Below, piece by piece: positions 23,130-33,619 of a DNA stretch of 64,000 bases. The position numbers and the translations under genes are program-made. The DNA lies in contig NW_004450285.1 of NCBI RefSeq assembly GCF_000321225.1, forward strand, positions 4,740,971-4,804,970. The letters run 5' to 3'. The DNA is from Odobenus rosmarus divergens. Taxonomy: Eukaryota; Chordata; Mammalia; Carnivora; Odobenidae. Every line of letters starts with the position of its first letter. Positions within the stretch are counted from its first letter, which is position 1. The notes under the pieces were generated by a model. It did no database searches, was not told the origin of the DNA, and saw only the letters and a list, made by a program, of their open reading frames with translations.

Positions 23130-24150
23130 CATTAACTAGATGATTATAGACTCTGGGAAGTTGCTTACATACATGAGTGTTGGAGTTATTTATTCAGAAT
23201 GCAGTGGAACCTCCATTGAAAATTTCTCTTCAGGGGAATTACCTTATAAGTTCTGTGATTTTATAAGATGGTTCTGGCCTGTGCTGAGAAGGTTGGGGAA
23301 GACTTTGAAGGGAAGGAAATACATGTGATAGCCTCAGCAATCTAGTCCAGAAATATTAAGGTTTAACTCCAATAGGGTAATGATGATTTAAGTTGATAGT
23401 AAAAGTAGTACAAAAGAAAATGTAAAAGGACTTACCTACCAATTGATTTGGTTGAGTAAATAATGAGATTATTTTTTTTCTCCAGTGATATTAGAAGGAT
23501 ACCCAAAGTATAACCAAGATAAGTAAAACAGGCTTGAAAGTGGATCAAGTGGGAGGAAATAATTATTTAGTTGGATAAAAATGGAGGCATTGCTAATGTG
23601 CAAGATGATAAATAAAAGTATTTGAAGTCATGGTATTAAATAAATTTGGGATTGCATAGAAAGGATAAGTAAGAAGACCTAAAACTGTTTAGAGTTAGAA
23701 TAAAATTAAAACAGCATGTAGAAAGATAGCAAAGAGCAGAACCCTGCAGATGATGGTGACTTTGGAGACAGAGGAAAAGGATGGAAAATTGAGGAAAGAT
23801 AATGTGATTTGTTTAGAGGTAGGCTGAACTTAAAATAATTGTAGTGGATGTTTGAAGATTTAGTGGGAACATGTTGGTATGTCAGATTAAAGGAGAGAGG
23901 AGATGGTAACACAATAGGAGCAAGAGGAGTAGATTACTTCCTTGAAGAGTTTGGAAGAGAAAATATAGAGGCCTTTTAAGGTGTACTGCCCTTCTTGCTG
24001 CTTCATTCTCGCTGCGTTGAGGTTAATGTGTGTTTGGTAGAAAGGACAAAACTGTGAGGAGGAAACACTGACAGTCTGAGGAGTGGAGAGTGGAAGCACA
24101 GTCCATGTGTAGCATTCAGAGGACACAGAGGTCTCAGAAAGGACTTCCAT
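23130..24150 (-). mobile_element. Possible L2 LINE body (very old)
   Basis: Purine-rich phrases such as 'CAATCTAGTCCAGAAATATT', 'GTGGATCAAGTGGGAGG' and 'GAACCCTGCAGATGATG' run in the order of the antisense L2 consensus as I recall it. Divergence is so high that only a profile search could settle it. The reverse frames at 23706-24150 show no domain. Confidence 0.35.
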
Positions 24151-25005
24151 AGCAAAGCTGCCAGGTTTGGGTTTAATCCTTTTAAATTTGTTAGGGGTGG
24201 GTCACAAACTATATGAAGACAATGGAAGAGGTGCTGCCCATCCTCTCTTCATAACTTCAAGTCTACTCTCCTTGTCTGCATCCTGCCTGTTGGAGGAGGG
24301 CAGGGATGGATTATTCATATGGACTGCCTCTGTGGGCCAGTGGGAAGCACTAGCAGGAAATGTCTGCAGGTTGGGAGGAGTGAGATGGGCTGTTGATTGC
24401 CTGGCTCCCTGCTTGCTGGTGTGCAACCAGTTGGCCAAATTCCTCCCAAGCCAGCCTTGGTCTGGCTACCCTCTTCAGGCACTTAACTCTGAATTCTGGA
24501 CACTCGAAGATCATGGGGTTGTGAAGGCCCAGAACAGTTGACAACAACAGAATATGCACAAGCCCTCCTACCCACTTCTCTTTAGGAAATAATTCCCCTA
24601 CTAATCTTTCCTCACATTATCCAATTTTGAATGTGTCATCTGTTTCGTCTAATATCATAACTGATAAAGGTAGTGCTCAAGATTAGAAAAAATAAGAGGA
24701 AGGAACAACAAATCTGCAAAATCTCTTGAGTACAGTGAGTCAGAGTATGGATTCTAGATGAGAAGAATATAGGAGAGGAAAGTTTTGTTTAAGAAAACTT
24801 GTCAGAAATCAGGTCTTTGGACAGTGTCTAGGCTATTCTTCATAAAAATCCTGTCATTTTGTAACCTCTATGTATATTCACATAATTCTTGACTTGGAAC
24901 TTGGTTTTTGAGACTTACATGATCATACGTGGTTTAAAAAAACAAGAGTCACAAACCTCCCATGGTTTGCATAGCCCTGACAGAAAGGGATTATAAAATT
25001 TAAAT
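24151..25005. other. No feature recognised
   Basis: This includes a less AT-rich stretch (24180-24560) with overlapping open frames on both strands. None has a known domain and there is no splice or tail evidence. Confidence 0.4.
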
Positions 25006-25182
25006 AAAATAAAACACCCAAGACAAAGGACTGATATCCAAGATCTATAAAGAACTTCTCAAACTCAACACCCAAAAACCAAATAATCAAGTCAAAGGGC
25101 AGAAGACATGAATAGACACTTGTCAAAAGAAGACATACAAATGGCTAACAGATGCATGAAAAAATGTTCATCATCATTAGCC

Positions 25183-25457
25183 NNNNNNNNNNNNNNNNNN
25201 NNNNNNNNNNNNNNNNNNNNNNNNNNNNNNNNNNNNNNNNNNNNNNNNNNNNNNNNNNNNNNNNNNNNNNNNNNNNNNNNNNNNNNNNNNNNNNNNNNNN
25301 NNNNNNNNNNNNNNNNNNNNNNNNNNNNNNNNNNNNNNNNNNNNNNNNNNNNNNNNNNNNNNNNNNNNNNNNNNNNNNNNNNNNNNNNNNNNNNNNNNNN
25401 NNNNNNNNNNNNNNNNNNNNNNNNNNNNNNNNNNNNNNNNNNNNNNNNNNNNNNNNN
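25183..25457. other. Assembly gap (275 N)
   Basis: A run of N inside the L1 ORF2 3' region. By comparison with the L1 at 27018-28138, roughly 300-350 bases of L1 ORF2 would be expected between the two flanks, so the gap size is plausible. Confidence 1.
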
Positions 25458-25489
25458 GATGCCCTTCAATAGATGAATGGATAAAGAAG

Positions 25490-25738
25490 ATGTGGTCCAT
25501 ATATACAATGGAATATTACTCAGCCATCAGAAAGGATGAATACCCAACATTTGCATCAACGTGGATGGGACTGGAGGAGATTATACTAAGTGAAATAAGT
25601 CAAGCAGAGAAAGTCAATTATCATATTGATATGATATTTGGTTTCACTTATTTGTGGAACATAAGGAATAGCATGGAGGACATTAGGAGAAGGAAGGGAA
25701 AAATGAAGGGGGGAATCAGAGGAGGAGATGAACCATAG
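25490..25738 (+). pseudogene. L1 ORF2 C-terminal remnant
   Basis: The frame starts 'MWSIYTMEYYSAIRKDEYPT' and continues into 'WMGLEEIILSEISQAEKVN', the conserved extreme C-terminus of L1 ORF2p. It then drifts into 3' UTR. It is only a fragment, since the upstream part is lost to truncation and the gap. Confidence 0.9.
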
Positions 25739-25924
25739 AGACTACAGACTCTGAGAAACAAATTGAGGGTTTTAAAGGGTGGGAGGATGGGGGGATGGGT
25801 TAGCCCGCTGGTGATGGGTATTAAGGAGGGCACGTATTGCATGAGCACTGGGTATTATACGCAAACAATGAATCATGGAACACTACATCAAAAACTAATG
25901 ATGTACTGTATGGTGACTAACATA

Positions 25925-25985
25925 ACAACAAAAAAATAAAAATAAATAAATAAATAAATAAATAAACAAACAAATAAATAAATAA
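25925..25985. repeat. (AAAT)n tail of L1
   Basis: AAATAAAT-type tandem repeat with two AAAC variants, formed from the L1 poly(A) tail. Confidence 0.9.
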
Positions 25986-26094
25986 AACACTCCTAGCCTA
26001 GAAACCATTTCCTCCTGCCATAGAGATTTTTACTCTATTGTGGGTTTTGGCCAAATTATCATAAATTGCATCACCTTTGAACCAGGCTATAATT

Positions 26095-26690
26095 ATATAG
26101 TCATTAAGCAAATATTTACCAAGTACAGTTGTGGCTTTGGAAATAATAGAAAATAAGACAGAAAATGTCCCTATACCTGTGAGCCTTTTAGTCTACTGAG
26201 AGAAAGAGAGAACAAATAGTAAATGGATAAATAAGGTAATTTTAGCTAGCGTTGAATTCTACAAAGAAAAGAACCCAGGGCAATATGATGGTTAAAGAAC
26301 ATTTTGCTAACACCAGCGCTGAGGCCTAAAGGAAAATAAAGTATGAACCATGCACACATCCTGTGCTTTAAGAAAAGATTAGTGCTCACACAAAGTGCTA
26401 TGACAAGAAGACTTTGGTGTGCTAGAGAAGCAAGAAGGTCATTGTGGCCAGAGCACTAAACATTAGGAGACAGGTCCAGAAAAGCAGTCTGGGGACAGAT
26501 CACCATGACCTTCTAAGTCTTGGTAGGGGGTTATTTATTCTAAATGTACAGGAAGCTCCTGAAGAGTTCGAGTGTAGTGGTGACATCATTTTGTTTTAAT
26601 TTTTAAACTTATTTCTCCTGCTACTCTGGGAAGCACAGATTGTAGGCAGACAAGAGCAGAAGCAGAGACCCACTGAAGTTATTTGCAATA
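26095..26690 (-). mobile_element. L2 LINE fragment (old)
   Basis: 'TTAAGCAAATATTTACCAAG', 'CCTTTTAGTCTACTGAGAGA', 'AAGGTCATTGTGGCCAGAGC' and 'TTATTTATTCTAAATGTACA' occur in antisense L2 order. Confidence 0.5.
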
Positions 26691-26767
26691 CTATCAGTAA
26701 TAATGATATTTGAATGTTTACGCTTGCAAAGCATAGCGTTATCTCATTTAACTGCAAAATAGCCTAT

Positions 26768-26964
26768 TTTTTTGATTTATTTATTAGAGAGAGAAAGAGA
26801 GAGTGAGATTGAGGAGGGCCAGAGGAAAAGGGAGAGAGAATCTCAAGCAAACTCTGCACTGAGCCTGGAGCCCAATGCAGAGCTTGATCTCATGACCCCA
26901 AGATCATGACCTGAGCTGAAACCAAGAGTTGGACGGTCAACTGACTCCACCACCCAGATGCCCC
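26768..26964 (-). mobile_element. CAN-SINE, older subtype
   Basis: TSDs are AAAATAGCCTAT and AAAACAGCCTAT (one mismatch). The body has 'ACCAAGAGTTGGACGGTCAA' and a decayed head 'CACCACCCAGATGCCCC'. It is the same older subtype as 10330-10529. Confidence 0.93.
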
Positions 26965-27283
26965 AAAACAGCCTATGTTTTAAGTTACTATCATTGCAGT
27001 TTATAAATGAAGCCATGCACAGGCACTAACCTTTTTGAGATTGGCTGTAGCAACTTTTTACTAGATACGTCTTCTGAGACAAGGGAAAGAAAAGCAAAAT
27101 TGAACTATTGGGACTACATCCAGACAAAAAGCTCCTGCACAGTGAAGGAAACAATCAACAAAATTAAAAGGCAACCTTTGGAATGGGAGAATCTAATAAA
27201 GAGTTAAATCCAAAATCTATGAAGAACTTATCAAACTCAACACCCAAAAAGCCAATAACCCAATTAAAAAATGGGCAAAAGAC

Positions 27284-27676
27284 ATGAATAGACATTTTTC
27301 CAAAGAAAAAAGATGCTCAACATCACTTATCATCAAGGAAATACAAATCAAAACTATGATGAGATATTATCTCACACCTGTTAGAATGGCTAAAATTAAT
27401 AACGCAAGAAACAACAGGTGTAGGGGAGGATGTGGAGAAAGGGCTCTTACACTGCTGGTGGGAATGCAAACTGGTGCAGCTGCTCTGGAAATCAGCATGG
27501 AGGGTCCTCTAAAAGTTAAAAAGAGAATTACCCTAAGATCCAGCAATTGCACTACTAGGTATTTACCCAAAGGATACAAAAATACTTATTCAAAGAGGCA
27601 CATGCACCCCGATATTTATAGCAGCATTATATACAATGACCAAATTATGGAAGCAGCCCAAATGTCCATCAACTGA
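27284..27676 (+). pseudogene. L1 ORF2 C-terminal remnant
   Basis: This 130-codon piece contains '[20 protein letters not shown]' and '[18 protein letters not shown]', typical of the ORF2p C-terminal third. It shifts frame before '[20 protein letters not shown]'. Dead. Confidence 0.9.
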
Positions 27677-27697
27677 TGAATGGAGAAAGAAGATATG

Positions 27698-27731
27698 GTT
27701 ATTTTATATATATATATAAATATATATATAA
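27698..27731. repeat. (AT)n microsatellite inside L1
   Basis: TA-rich run expanded from the L1 'CCATATATACAATGGAATATT' site, equivalent in position to the (GT)n at 16128-16160. Confidence 0.85.
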
Positions 27732-28262
27732 TGGAATATTGCTCAGCCATAAAAAAGATTAGAATCTTGCCATTTGCAACAATGTAGATTGAGCTAGAGA
27801 GTATTATGCTAAGTGAAATAAGTCAGTAAGAGAAAGACAAATACCGAGTTCACTCATATGTGGAGTTTGAGAAATGTGTCAGATGAACATAGGGGGGATA
27901 AAAGAGAGGGGCAAACCATATGAGAGACTTTTAACCATAGAGAACAAACTGAGGGTTTCTGGAAGGGAGGTGGGTGGCAGGGAATGGGTTAAATGGGTGA
28001 TGGGGATTAAGGAGGGCACTTGTGATGAGCACTGGGTGTTGTATGTAAGCAATGAACCACTAAATGCTACACCTGAAGCTAATATTACACTGTATGTTAA
28101 CTAACTGGAATTTAACTAAAACTTGAAAAAATAAAAGGAAATTAAGCCATGGAAGTACAGAGGAACTAAGCAAGTCCCTGTACATCATAAAGTTAGCATG
28201 CGATGGAGCCCAAGAAATACCAAGTACCCAGACACCACAGCCTTTTTCAGCGCCACACTGTG

Positions 28263-29176
28263 CTCATAACTTTGAATTTATATTTATTAGAGTTGGCTAT
28301 AACCAAATTAACAATATTAAAGTCTTCAAAAGTAACCTTCTTTTGTGAAAACCAGTGTTGGTGAAAAATGCTAGAGATAGAAAATACTAATATTTACAGC
28401 AATGAAGTGTGAGATGAGACAGTGAATAATCAAACCTTAAAATTTTCAGGACAAGCTGTTTCCTTATGAAAGATTTCCCTTATCTATATTTTAGCCAGCA
28501 TTTATATATCTCACCTCTGTTTTCCTTGCAAACATCTATTTTAAGCCATATATGCATACAGAATGCTAGATTATTTGAAATTTCAGTGATCTCATCTTAA
28601 AAGCTTAGAGAGTCCAATATAGACGTTCCCCACATAAAAAGATTAAAATATAACTTTACTCCAGTGACTCTTCAGCCAAGAATTTTTCTTTTTAAAGCAC
28701 TTCCAAAAATAAAATTTGGATGAAGCTTACAAAGCATACTTGTTCTGATAACATAAATGGCAAGTGAAAAAGGGGTGGTGAATGACTAACAACAAGTTCA
28801 TTAAAGATGACAATATGTAGTTTAGTCACTTCTGGCCAAGAAAAACGCCTCCAGACAAAGTGATAATGACCCAGAAATAGCTGAGTGCTCAGAAGCTGGC
28901 AGATACACATATACAAGTTAACTACAGGACCTACAATCTGTCCATTTGCTCTGGCCCTTCCAAACCTTATAGTGTGAATCTGTGCACAAGTGATTTGGAC
29001 AAGGTGGGTAAGTACTGTGGAGATGACCAAGATTGGTGCTAATATTCCAGCCCTTACTTAGGAAGTAGATGCCAATGAGTTTCTCTAAAATGTTGTCTGA
29101 CGAGATTTACCAAGCTTTTTTTTTTTGAAACATAAATGAAATGAGAAAAAAATAGATGTTCACATTTTTAACATAA
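28263..29176. other. No feature recognised
   Basis: Unique sequence. The reverse frame at 28692-29030 (112 codons) has no known domain and no supporting context. Confidence 0.45.
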
Positions 29177-29192
29177 ATATACCTCAAGACTG

Positions 29193-29437
29193 GGGGCACC
29201 TGGGTGGCTCAGTTGGTTAAGCACCTGCCTTTGGCTCGGGTCATGATCTCAGGGTCCTGGGATCCAGCTCCACATAGCATTGGGCTCCCTACTCAGGGGG
29301 GAGCCTGCTTCTCCCTCTCCCTTTGCTCCTCTCCCTGCTCTCTCTATCAAATGATAATCTTTAATTAATTAATAATTTTTATTTAAATTTTCTTTAATTT
29401 AATTAATTAATTCATTAATAATAAAATCTTTAAAAAA
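29193..29437 (+). mobile_element. CAN-SINE with expanded TTAA-rich tail
   Basis: The head is 'GGGGCACCTGGGTGGCTCAG'. TSDs ATATACCTCAAGACTGG and ATATACCTCAAGATTGG differ at one base. After 'TCAAATGATAATCTTTAATT' comes some 70 bases of TTAA/ATTT repeats ending in a second 'AATAAAATCTTT'. The tail has therefore been lengthened or duplicated. Confidence 0.96.
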
Positions 29438-29470
29438 TATATACCTCAAGATTGGATACAAGAGCATCTT

Positions 29471-29661
29471 TTTTTAAAGATATTATTTATTTATTTGAGA
29501 GAGAGAATGAGATAGAGAGAGCACGAGAGGGAAGAGGGTCAGAGGGAGAAGCAGACTCCCCGCTGAGCAGGGAGCCCGATGCGGGACTCGATCCCGGGAC
29601 TCCAGGATCATGACCTGAGCCAAAGGCAGTCGCCCAACAAACTGAGCCACCCAGGCGCCCC
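29471..29661 (-). mobile_element. CAN-SINE, young
   Basis: TSDs TACAAGAGCATCTT (29457-29470 and 29662-29675) are exact. The body is close to the common sequence of this subtype ('CTCCCCGCTGAGCAGGGAGC', 'CTCGATCCCGGGACTCCAGG'). It lies about 33 bases from the opposite-strand SINE at 29193-29437. Confidence 0.98.
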
Positions 29662-29675
29662 TACAAGAGCATCTT

Positions 29676-30503
29676 TAATGTTCAGAAAAGTAAAACTTTG
29701 TCTGCAACTCTTTTAAGTAAGTGTTCATTTAAAATGGTAGTAATGTAGCTAAAGAATTTCTGACTAATACAAAACTTAAAACAATTTTATTGACCAAGTA
29801 CTAGAAATTTATATTGGCCTTTAACAAAATACCTTCTAGCAATTCTTCATACATTTGACAGATAGTTTTTATTTCCCTCTGTTATGCCTCCACTTTAGAA
29901 GCCACAAGACAATTATAAAATGTCATCAAGATTGAAGAGCAAGATAAATTCTTTTACACTGTTTGAATGGTCTACTACCTATAGGAATTCAGAAATTTTT
30001 TTGGCTTTCAAACCAGAAACTTGGAGAATCTTATGTTGAATTATTCTTTACAAAAGCAATGCATTCAGTAATTAGTAAAATTAAATGATAACTAAGAATG
30101 CTACTAATTTTTAAAAAATGCACTAAGATTTAGTACTTTGAAATAGGTTTTAAGCAGTGAGTAAAGAAATAGAAAAGTAATAGAAGTTAAAGCTTATGTA
30201 ATAGTTTAACATGCATTATTTTCCTCAAAAGTATATTTATGAATAATTAAAATAAAGATGCATTGTTTATTGTTCCCTCTCATGGCACCAATATATATCT
30301 GTGATTTTTTTTTAAAAGCAGAGAAAGTGAAACTATCTTATCAAAACTACAATTGTAAAATTCTGTGGTCACTTAGAGTTAATAAACAAAAAAAATGGAC
30401 TTTAGAAAAAGCTCTCTATGGAATAAATGGTATTTGAATAAAGTAGATGTCAAAATATTTAAATCATATATTTCACATCAAAGAATGTCCCAGTGTTTTA
30501 AAG
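29676..30503. other. No feature recognised
   Basis: AT-rich unique DNA. Confidence 0.5.
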
Positions 30504-30515
30504 AAAATACTGGGA

Positions 30516-30701
30516 GGGGCGCCTGGGTGACTCAGTCATTAAGTGTCTGCCTTCGGCGCAGGTCATGATCCCAGGGTCCTGGGATCGAGCCCCACATCGG
30601 GCTCCCTGCTCAGCGGGAAGCCTGCTTCTCCCTCTCCCACTCCCCCTGCTTGTGTTCCCTCTCTCACTGTGTCTCTCTCTGTCAAATAAAATCTTAAAAA
30701 A
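30516..30701 (+). mobile_element. CAN-SINE, young
   Basis: 'GGGGCGCCTGGGTGACTCAG' to 'TCAAATAAAATCTT' plus A10. The exact TSD AAAATACTGGGA lies at 30504-30515 and 30702-30713. Confidence 0.98.
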
Positions 30702-30884
30702 AAAATACTGGGAAACAAAGTGACCATCATATTGGGAATTATGAAAGGAAAATTGATTTCAAAAGACAATAAACAGTCCAATTTAAAATAGAGACAAGTA
30801 AAATTCCAATATACAAGTAAGAATATTCTTTTTTTAAGAAACATAGCCATGTGTTTATCTCTACTGTTTCTTCCTTTTTAAAAA

Positions 30885-31060
30885 TATATTTTAATTTTAA
30901 TTATTTTTTTTTATTTGAGTGTAGTTGACATGCAATGTTCCATGAGTTTTAGGTGTACAACATAGTGATTCAGCATCTCTCTCTGTTATGCTGCACTTTC
31001 ACCACAAGTGTAGCTCCCACTACCTTCAGTCACCATGCAATGCCATGTTTCTTTTTTCTA
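30885..31060 (-). mobile_element. Old L1 3' UTR fragment
   Basis: 'TTATTTGAGTGTAGTTGACA', 'GTTTTAGGTGTACAACATAG' and 'CTTCAGTCACCATGCAATGC' match the antisense 3' UTR of L1M-class elements. Confidence 0.7.
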
Positions 31061-31378
31061 TTACCTTTTTCTGTCACTTAGGACTCAGCAGAACGCTTGA
31101 CAAGATTTGTAAGGCATATCATATTGGAACAGATAGAACTATTTTCGAATGACTATGCTTCTCTTGAAAAAACTTCTTACTATAAAGTTTAACCTAAAAA
31201 TTATAGTGAAATTCAGAAGTTCTTGAGGCATGTAGTACATTGCTGTTTCAGATGCTCAGTGGCACTCATGGATGGAAGACCCTGTAAGATTGTGGCAGGA
31301 AAAAAAATAAGACCTTTGCAATCAGACCTGTATTTTAATTCTGGAGCAAAAGTAACAACTGCCAATTTAAAAACAAAA
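31061..31378. other. No feature recognised
   Basis: Short unique stretch left of the inverted L1. Confidence 0.4.
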
Positions 31379-31460
31379 TATTTAAAGTGTAAATTGCTCT
31401 GGGCAACATAGACATTTTAATGAAGTTTATACTTCCAGTCAATGAGCATAGAATGTTTTT

Positions 31461-32033
31461 TCATCTCTTTGTGTCTTCCTCAATTTCTTTCATAAGTGTT
31501 CTGTAGTTTCTATCGTATAGATCCTTTACCAGTTTGGTTGGGTTTATTCCTAGGTGTCTTATGGTTTTTGGAGCTGTTATAAATGAAATTGATTCCCTGA
31601 TTTCTCTTTCTTCAGTTACATTGTTAGTGTATAGAAATGCAACTGATTTCTGTGCATTGATTTTGTATCCTGCCATGTTGATGAATTGCTGTATGCGTTC
31701 TAATAACTTGGGGGTAGAGTCTTTTGGGTTTTCCACATAAAGTATCATGTCATCTGCGAAGAGAGAGAGTTTGACTTCTTCTTTGCCAATTCGAATGCCT
31801 TTTATTTCTTTTTGTTGTCTGATTGCTGAGGCTAGGACTTCTAGTACTATGTTAAACAATAATGGTGAGAGTGGGCATCCTTGTAGTGTTCCTGACCTTA
31901 GGGGGAAAGCTCTCAGTTTTTCCCTATTGAGAATGATATTTGCTGTGGGCTTTTCATAGATGGCTTTTATGATATTGAGGCATGTACCCTCTATCCCTAC
32001 ACTGTGAAGAGTTTTAATCAGGAAAGTTGACAT
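31461..32033 (-). pseudogene. L1 ORF2 reverse-transcriptase remnant, 190 codons open
   Basis: This is the longest L1 coding piece in the window, in the inverted half. It keeps the RT '[17 protein letters not shown]' block and an intact F-A-D-D box at 31749-31760, followed by '[10 protein letters not shown]' and later '[17 protein letters not shown]'. Its first Met lies in a 36-base insert (32027-32062) that interrupts the RT upstream, so it is not a natural start. It cannot work alone because the endonuclease and N-terminal part are separated. Confidence 0.93.
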
Positions 32034-32062
32034 TGCACGTCAACTACACTCAAATAAAAAAA
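32027..32062. repeat. 36-base insert with hairpin inside L1 ORF2
   Basis: L1 copies read directly from 'AATCAGGAAAG' to 'ATGCTGTATTTTG'. Here 36 extra bases intervene. They include the inverted repeat GTTGAC (32026-32031) / GTCAAC (32039-32044) with a 7-base loop, then 'TACACTCAAATAAAAAAA', which looks like an L1 3' end with a short A-tail. Confidence 0.65.
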
Positions 32063-33277
32063 ATGCTGTATTTTGTTAAATGATTTTTCTGCATCAATTG
32101 AGAGGGTCATATGGTTCTTGTCTTTTCTTTTATTGATGTGCTCTACCAGGTTGTTTGATTTGCAAATGTTGAATCACCCTTGCATCCCAGGAATAAATCC
32201 CACCTGGTCGTGGTGAATAATTCTTTTAATGTACTGTTGGATCCTATTGGCTAGAATCTTGTTGAATATTTTAGTATGCATGTTCATCAGGGATATTGGT
32301 CTGTAATTCTCCTTTTTGATGGGGTCTTTGCCTGGTTTTGGGATAGGGGTAATGCTGGCCTCATAGAATGAGTTTGGAAGTTTTCCTTCTATTTCTATTT
32401 TTTTGAAACAGCTTCAGTAGAATAGGTATTATTTCTTCCTTAAATGTTTGGTAGAATTCCTCTGGGAAGCCATCTGGCCCTGGACTCTTTGTTTTTTGCG
32501 AGGTTCTTGATTACTGCTTCAATTTCCTCCCTGGTTATTGGTCTGTTCAGATTGTCTGTTTCTTCCTATTTCCGTCTTGGTAGTTTATAAGTTCCTAGGA
32601 ATGTTTCCATTTCTTCTAGATTGCTTAATTTCTTGGCATATAGTTGCTGGTAATAATTTCTAATAATTATTTCTATTTCCTTGGTGTTAGTCATGATCTC
32701 TCCCCTTTCATTCATTATTTTATTAATTTGGATCCTTTCCTTTTTTTTTTTTTAATAGGTCTGGCCAGCAGTTTATCGATCTTATTAATTCTTTCAAAGA
32801 ACCAGCTTCTAGTTTCATTGATCTGTTCTACTGTTCTTCTAGTTTCTATTTCATTGATTTCTGCTCTAATCTTTATTATTTCTCTTCTGCTTGGTTTAGG
32901 TCTTATTTGCTGTTCATTCTCCAGGTTCCTTAGCTGTAAGGTTAGCTTGTACATTTAGGACTTTTCTAATTTTTTGAGAGAGGCTTGGATGGCTACGTAT
33001 TTCCCTCTTAGGACCGCCTTTGCAGTATCCCATAGTTGGACCAATGTGTTTTCATTCTCTTTAGTTTCCATGAATTGTTTAAGTTCTTCTTTAATTTCCT
33101 GGTTGACCCAGTCATTCTTTAGCAAGATGCTCTTTAACTTTCAAGTGTTTGAGTTCCTTCCAAATTTCTTCTTGTGGTTGCGTTCCAGTTTCACAACATT
33201 GTGGTCCAAAAATATGCAGGGGATAATCTCAATCTTTTGGTATCGGTTGAGACCTGATTTGTGACCCAGTGTGTGGT

Positions 33278-33619
33278 CTATTCTGGAGAAGTTCCATGTG
33301 CACTCGAGAATGAACATTCTGTTGTTTTAGGATGGAATGTTCTGTATATATTTATGAAGTCCCTCTGGTCCAATGTGTCATTCAAAACTCTTGTTTCTTT
33401 GTTGATTTTCTGCTTAGATGATCTGTCCATTGCTATGAATGGAGTGTTGAGGTCTCCTACTATTAATGTATTACTATTTATATGTTTCTTTATTTTGTGT
33501 ATTGATTGGTTTATATAATTAGCTGTTCCCATGTTAGGGGCATAGATATTTACAATTGTTAGCTCTACTTGTTGGATAGACCCTGACCATTGACATTTTT
33601 CACAGACTGGAACAAACAA
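33278..33619 (-). pseudogene. L1 ORF2 endonuclease remnant
   Basis: The reverse frame contains 'ELTIVNIYAPNMG', 'LIVGDLNTPFIAMDRSS' (the G-D-F/L-N-T motif of the APE-type endonuclease) and 'FINIYRTFHPKTTE'. The N-terminal residues come from the inversion junction. The frame ends before the 'S-x-I-D-H' motif. Confidence 0.9.

Larger units (their letters stand above)
25020..25979 (+). mobile_element. L1 LINE, 5'-truncated, with assembly gap
   Basis: It opens inside ORF2 ('TATAAAGAACTTCTCAAACT', 'ATGAATAGACACTTGTCAAA') and passes a run of N. It resumes at 'CCTTCAATAGATGAATGGAT' and 'GGAATATTACTCAGCC', then runs through the 3' UTR ('GATGGGTATTAAGGAGGGCA', 'GAGCACTGGGTATTATACGC') to an AAAT-rich tail. 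The likely TSD is AAATAAAACAC, seen just before 25020 and again at about 25980. Low divergence from other young copies here makes it carnivore-age. Confidence 0.95.
27018..28138 (+). mobile_element. L1 LINE, 5'-truncated (about 1.1 kb)
   Basis: It starts in ORF2 near 'CTGTAGCAACTTTTTACTAG' and runs through the C-terminus ('CACCTGTTAGAATGGCTAAA', 'CATCAACTGATGAATGGAGA') and 3' UTR to 'TTAACTAAAACTTGAAAAAA'. TSDs are AAATGAAGCCATG (27005-27017) and AAATTAAGCCATG (28139-28151). Frames are broken. Confidence 0.95.
26690..28262 (-). mobile_element. MIR SINE cut into three pieces
   Basis: Joining 26700-26767, 26965-27017 and 28139-28262 restores the antisense MIR order. It goes from 'CAAAGCATAGCGTTATCTCA' through 'CAGTTTATAAATGAAGCC' and 'AGTACAGAGGAACTAAGCAA' to 'GCGCCACACTGTGCTC'. 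A CAN-SINE and an L1, each with its own TSD, separate the pieces. Confidence 0.65.

Noticed and set aside
24167..24541. Overlapping open frames of 124 (forward) and 69-78 (reverse) codons in a GC-richer patch
   Set aside because: Open on both strands, as chance predicts in stop-poor sequence; no domain, splice pattern or tail. A database search could reopen the question.
25092..25508. Open frames of 106-138 codons over the N run
   Set aside because: They exist only because N bases contain no stops.
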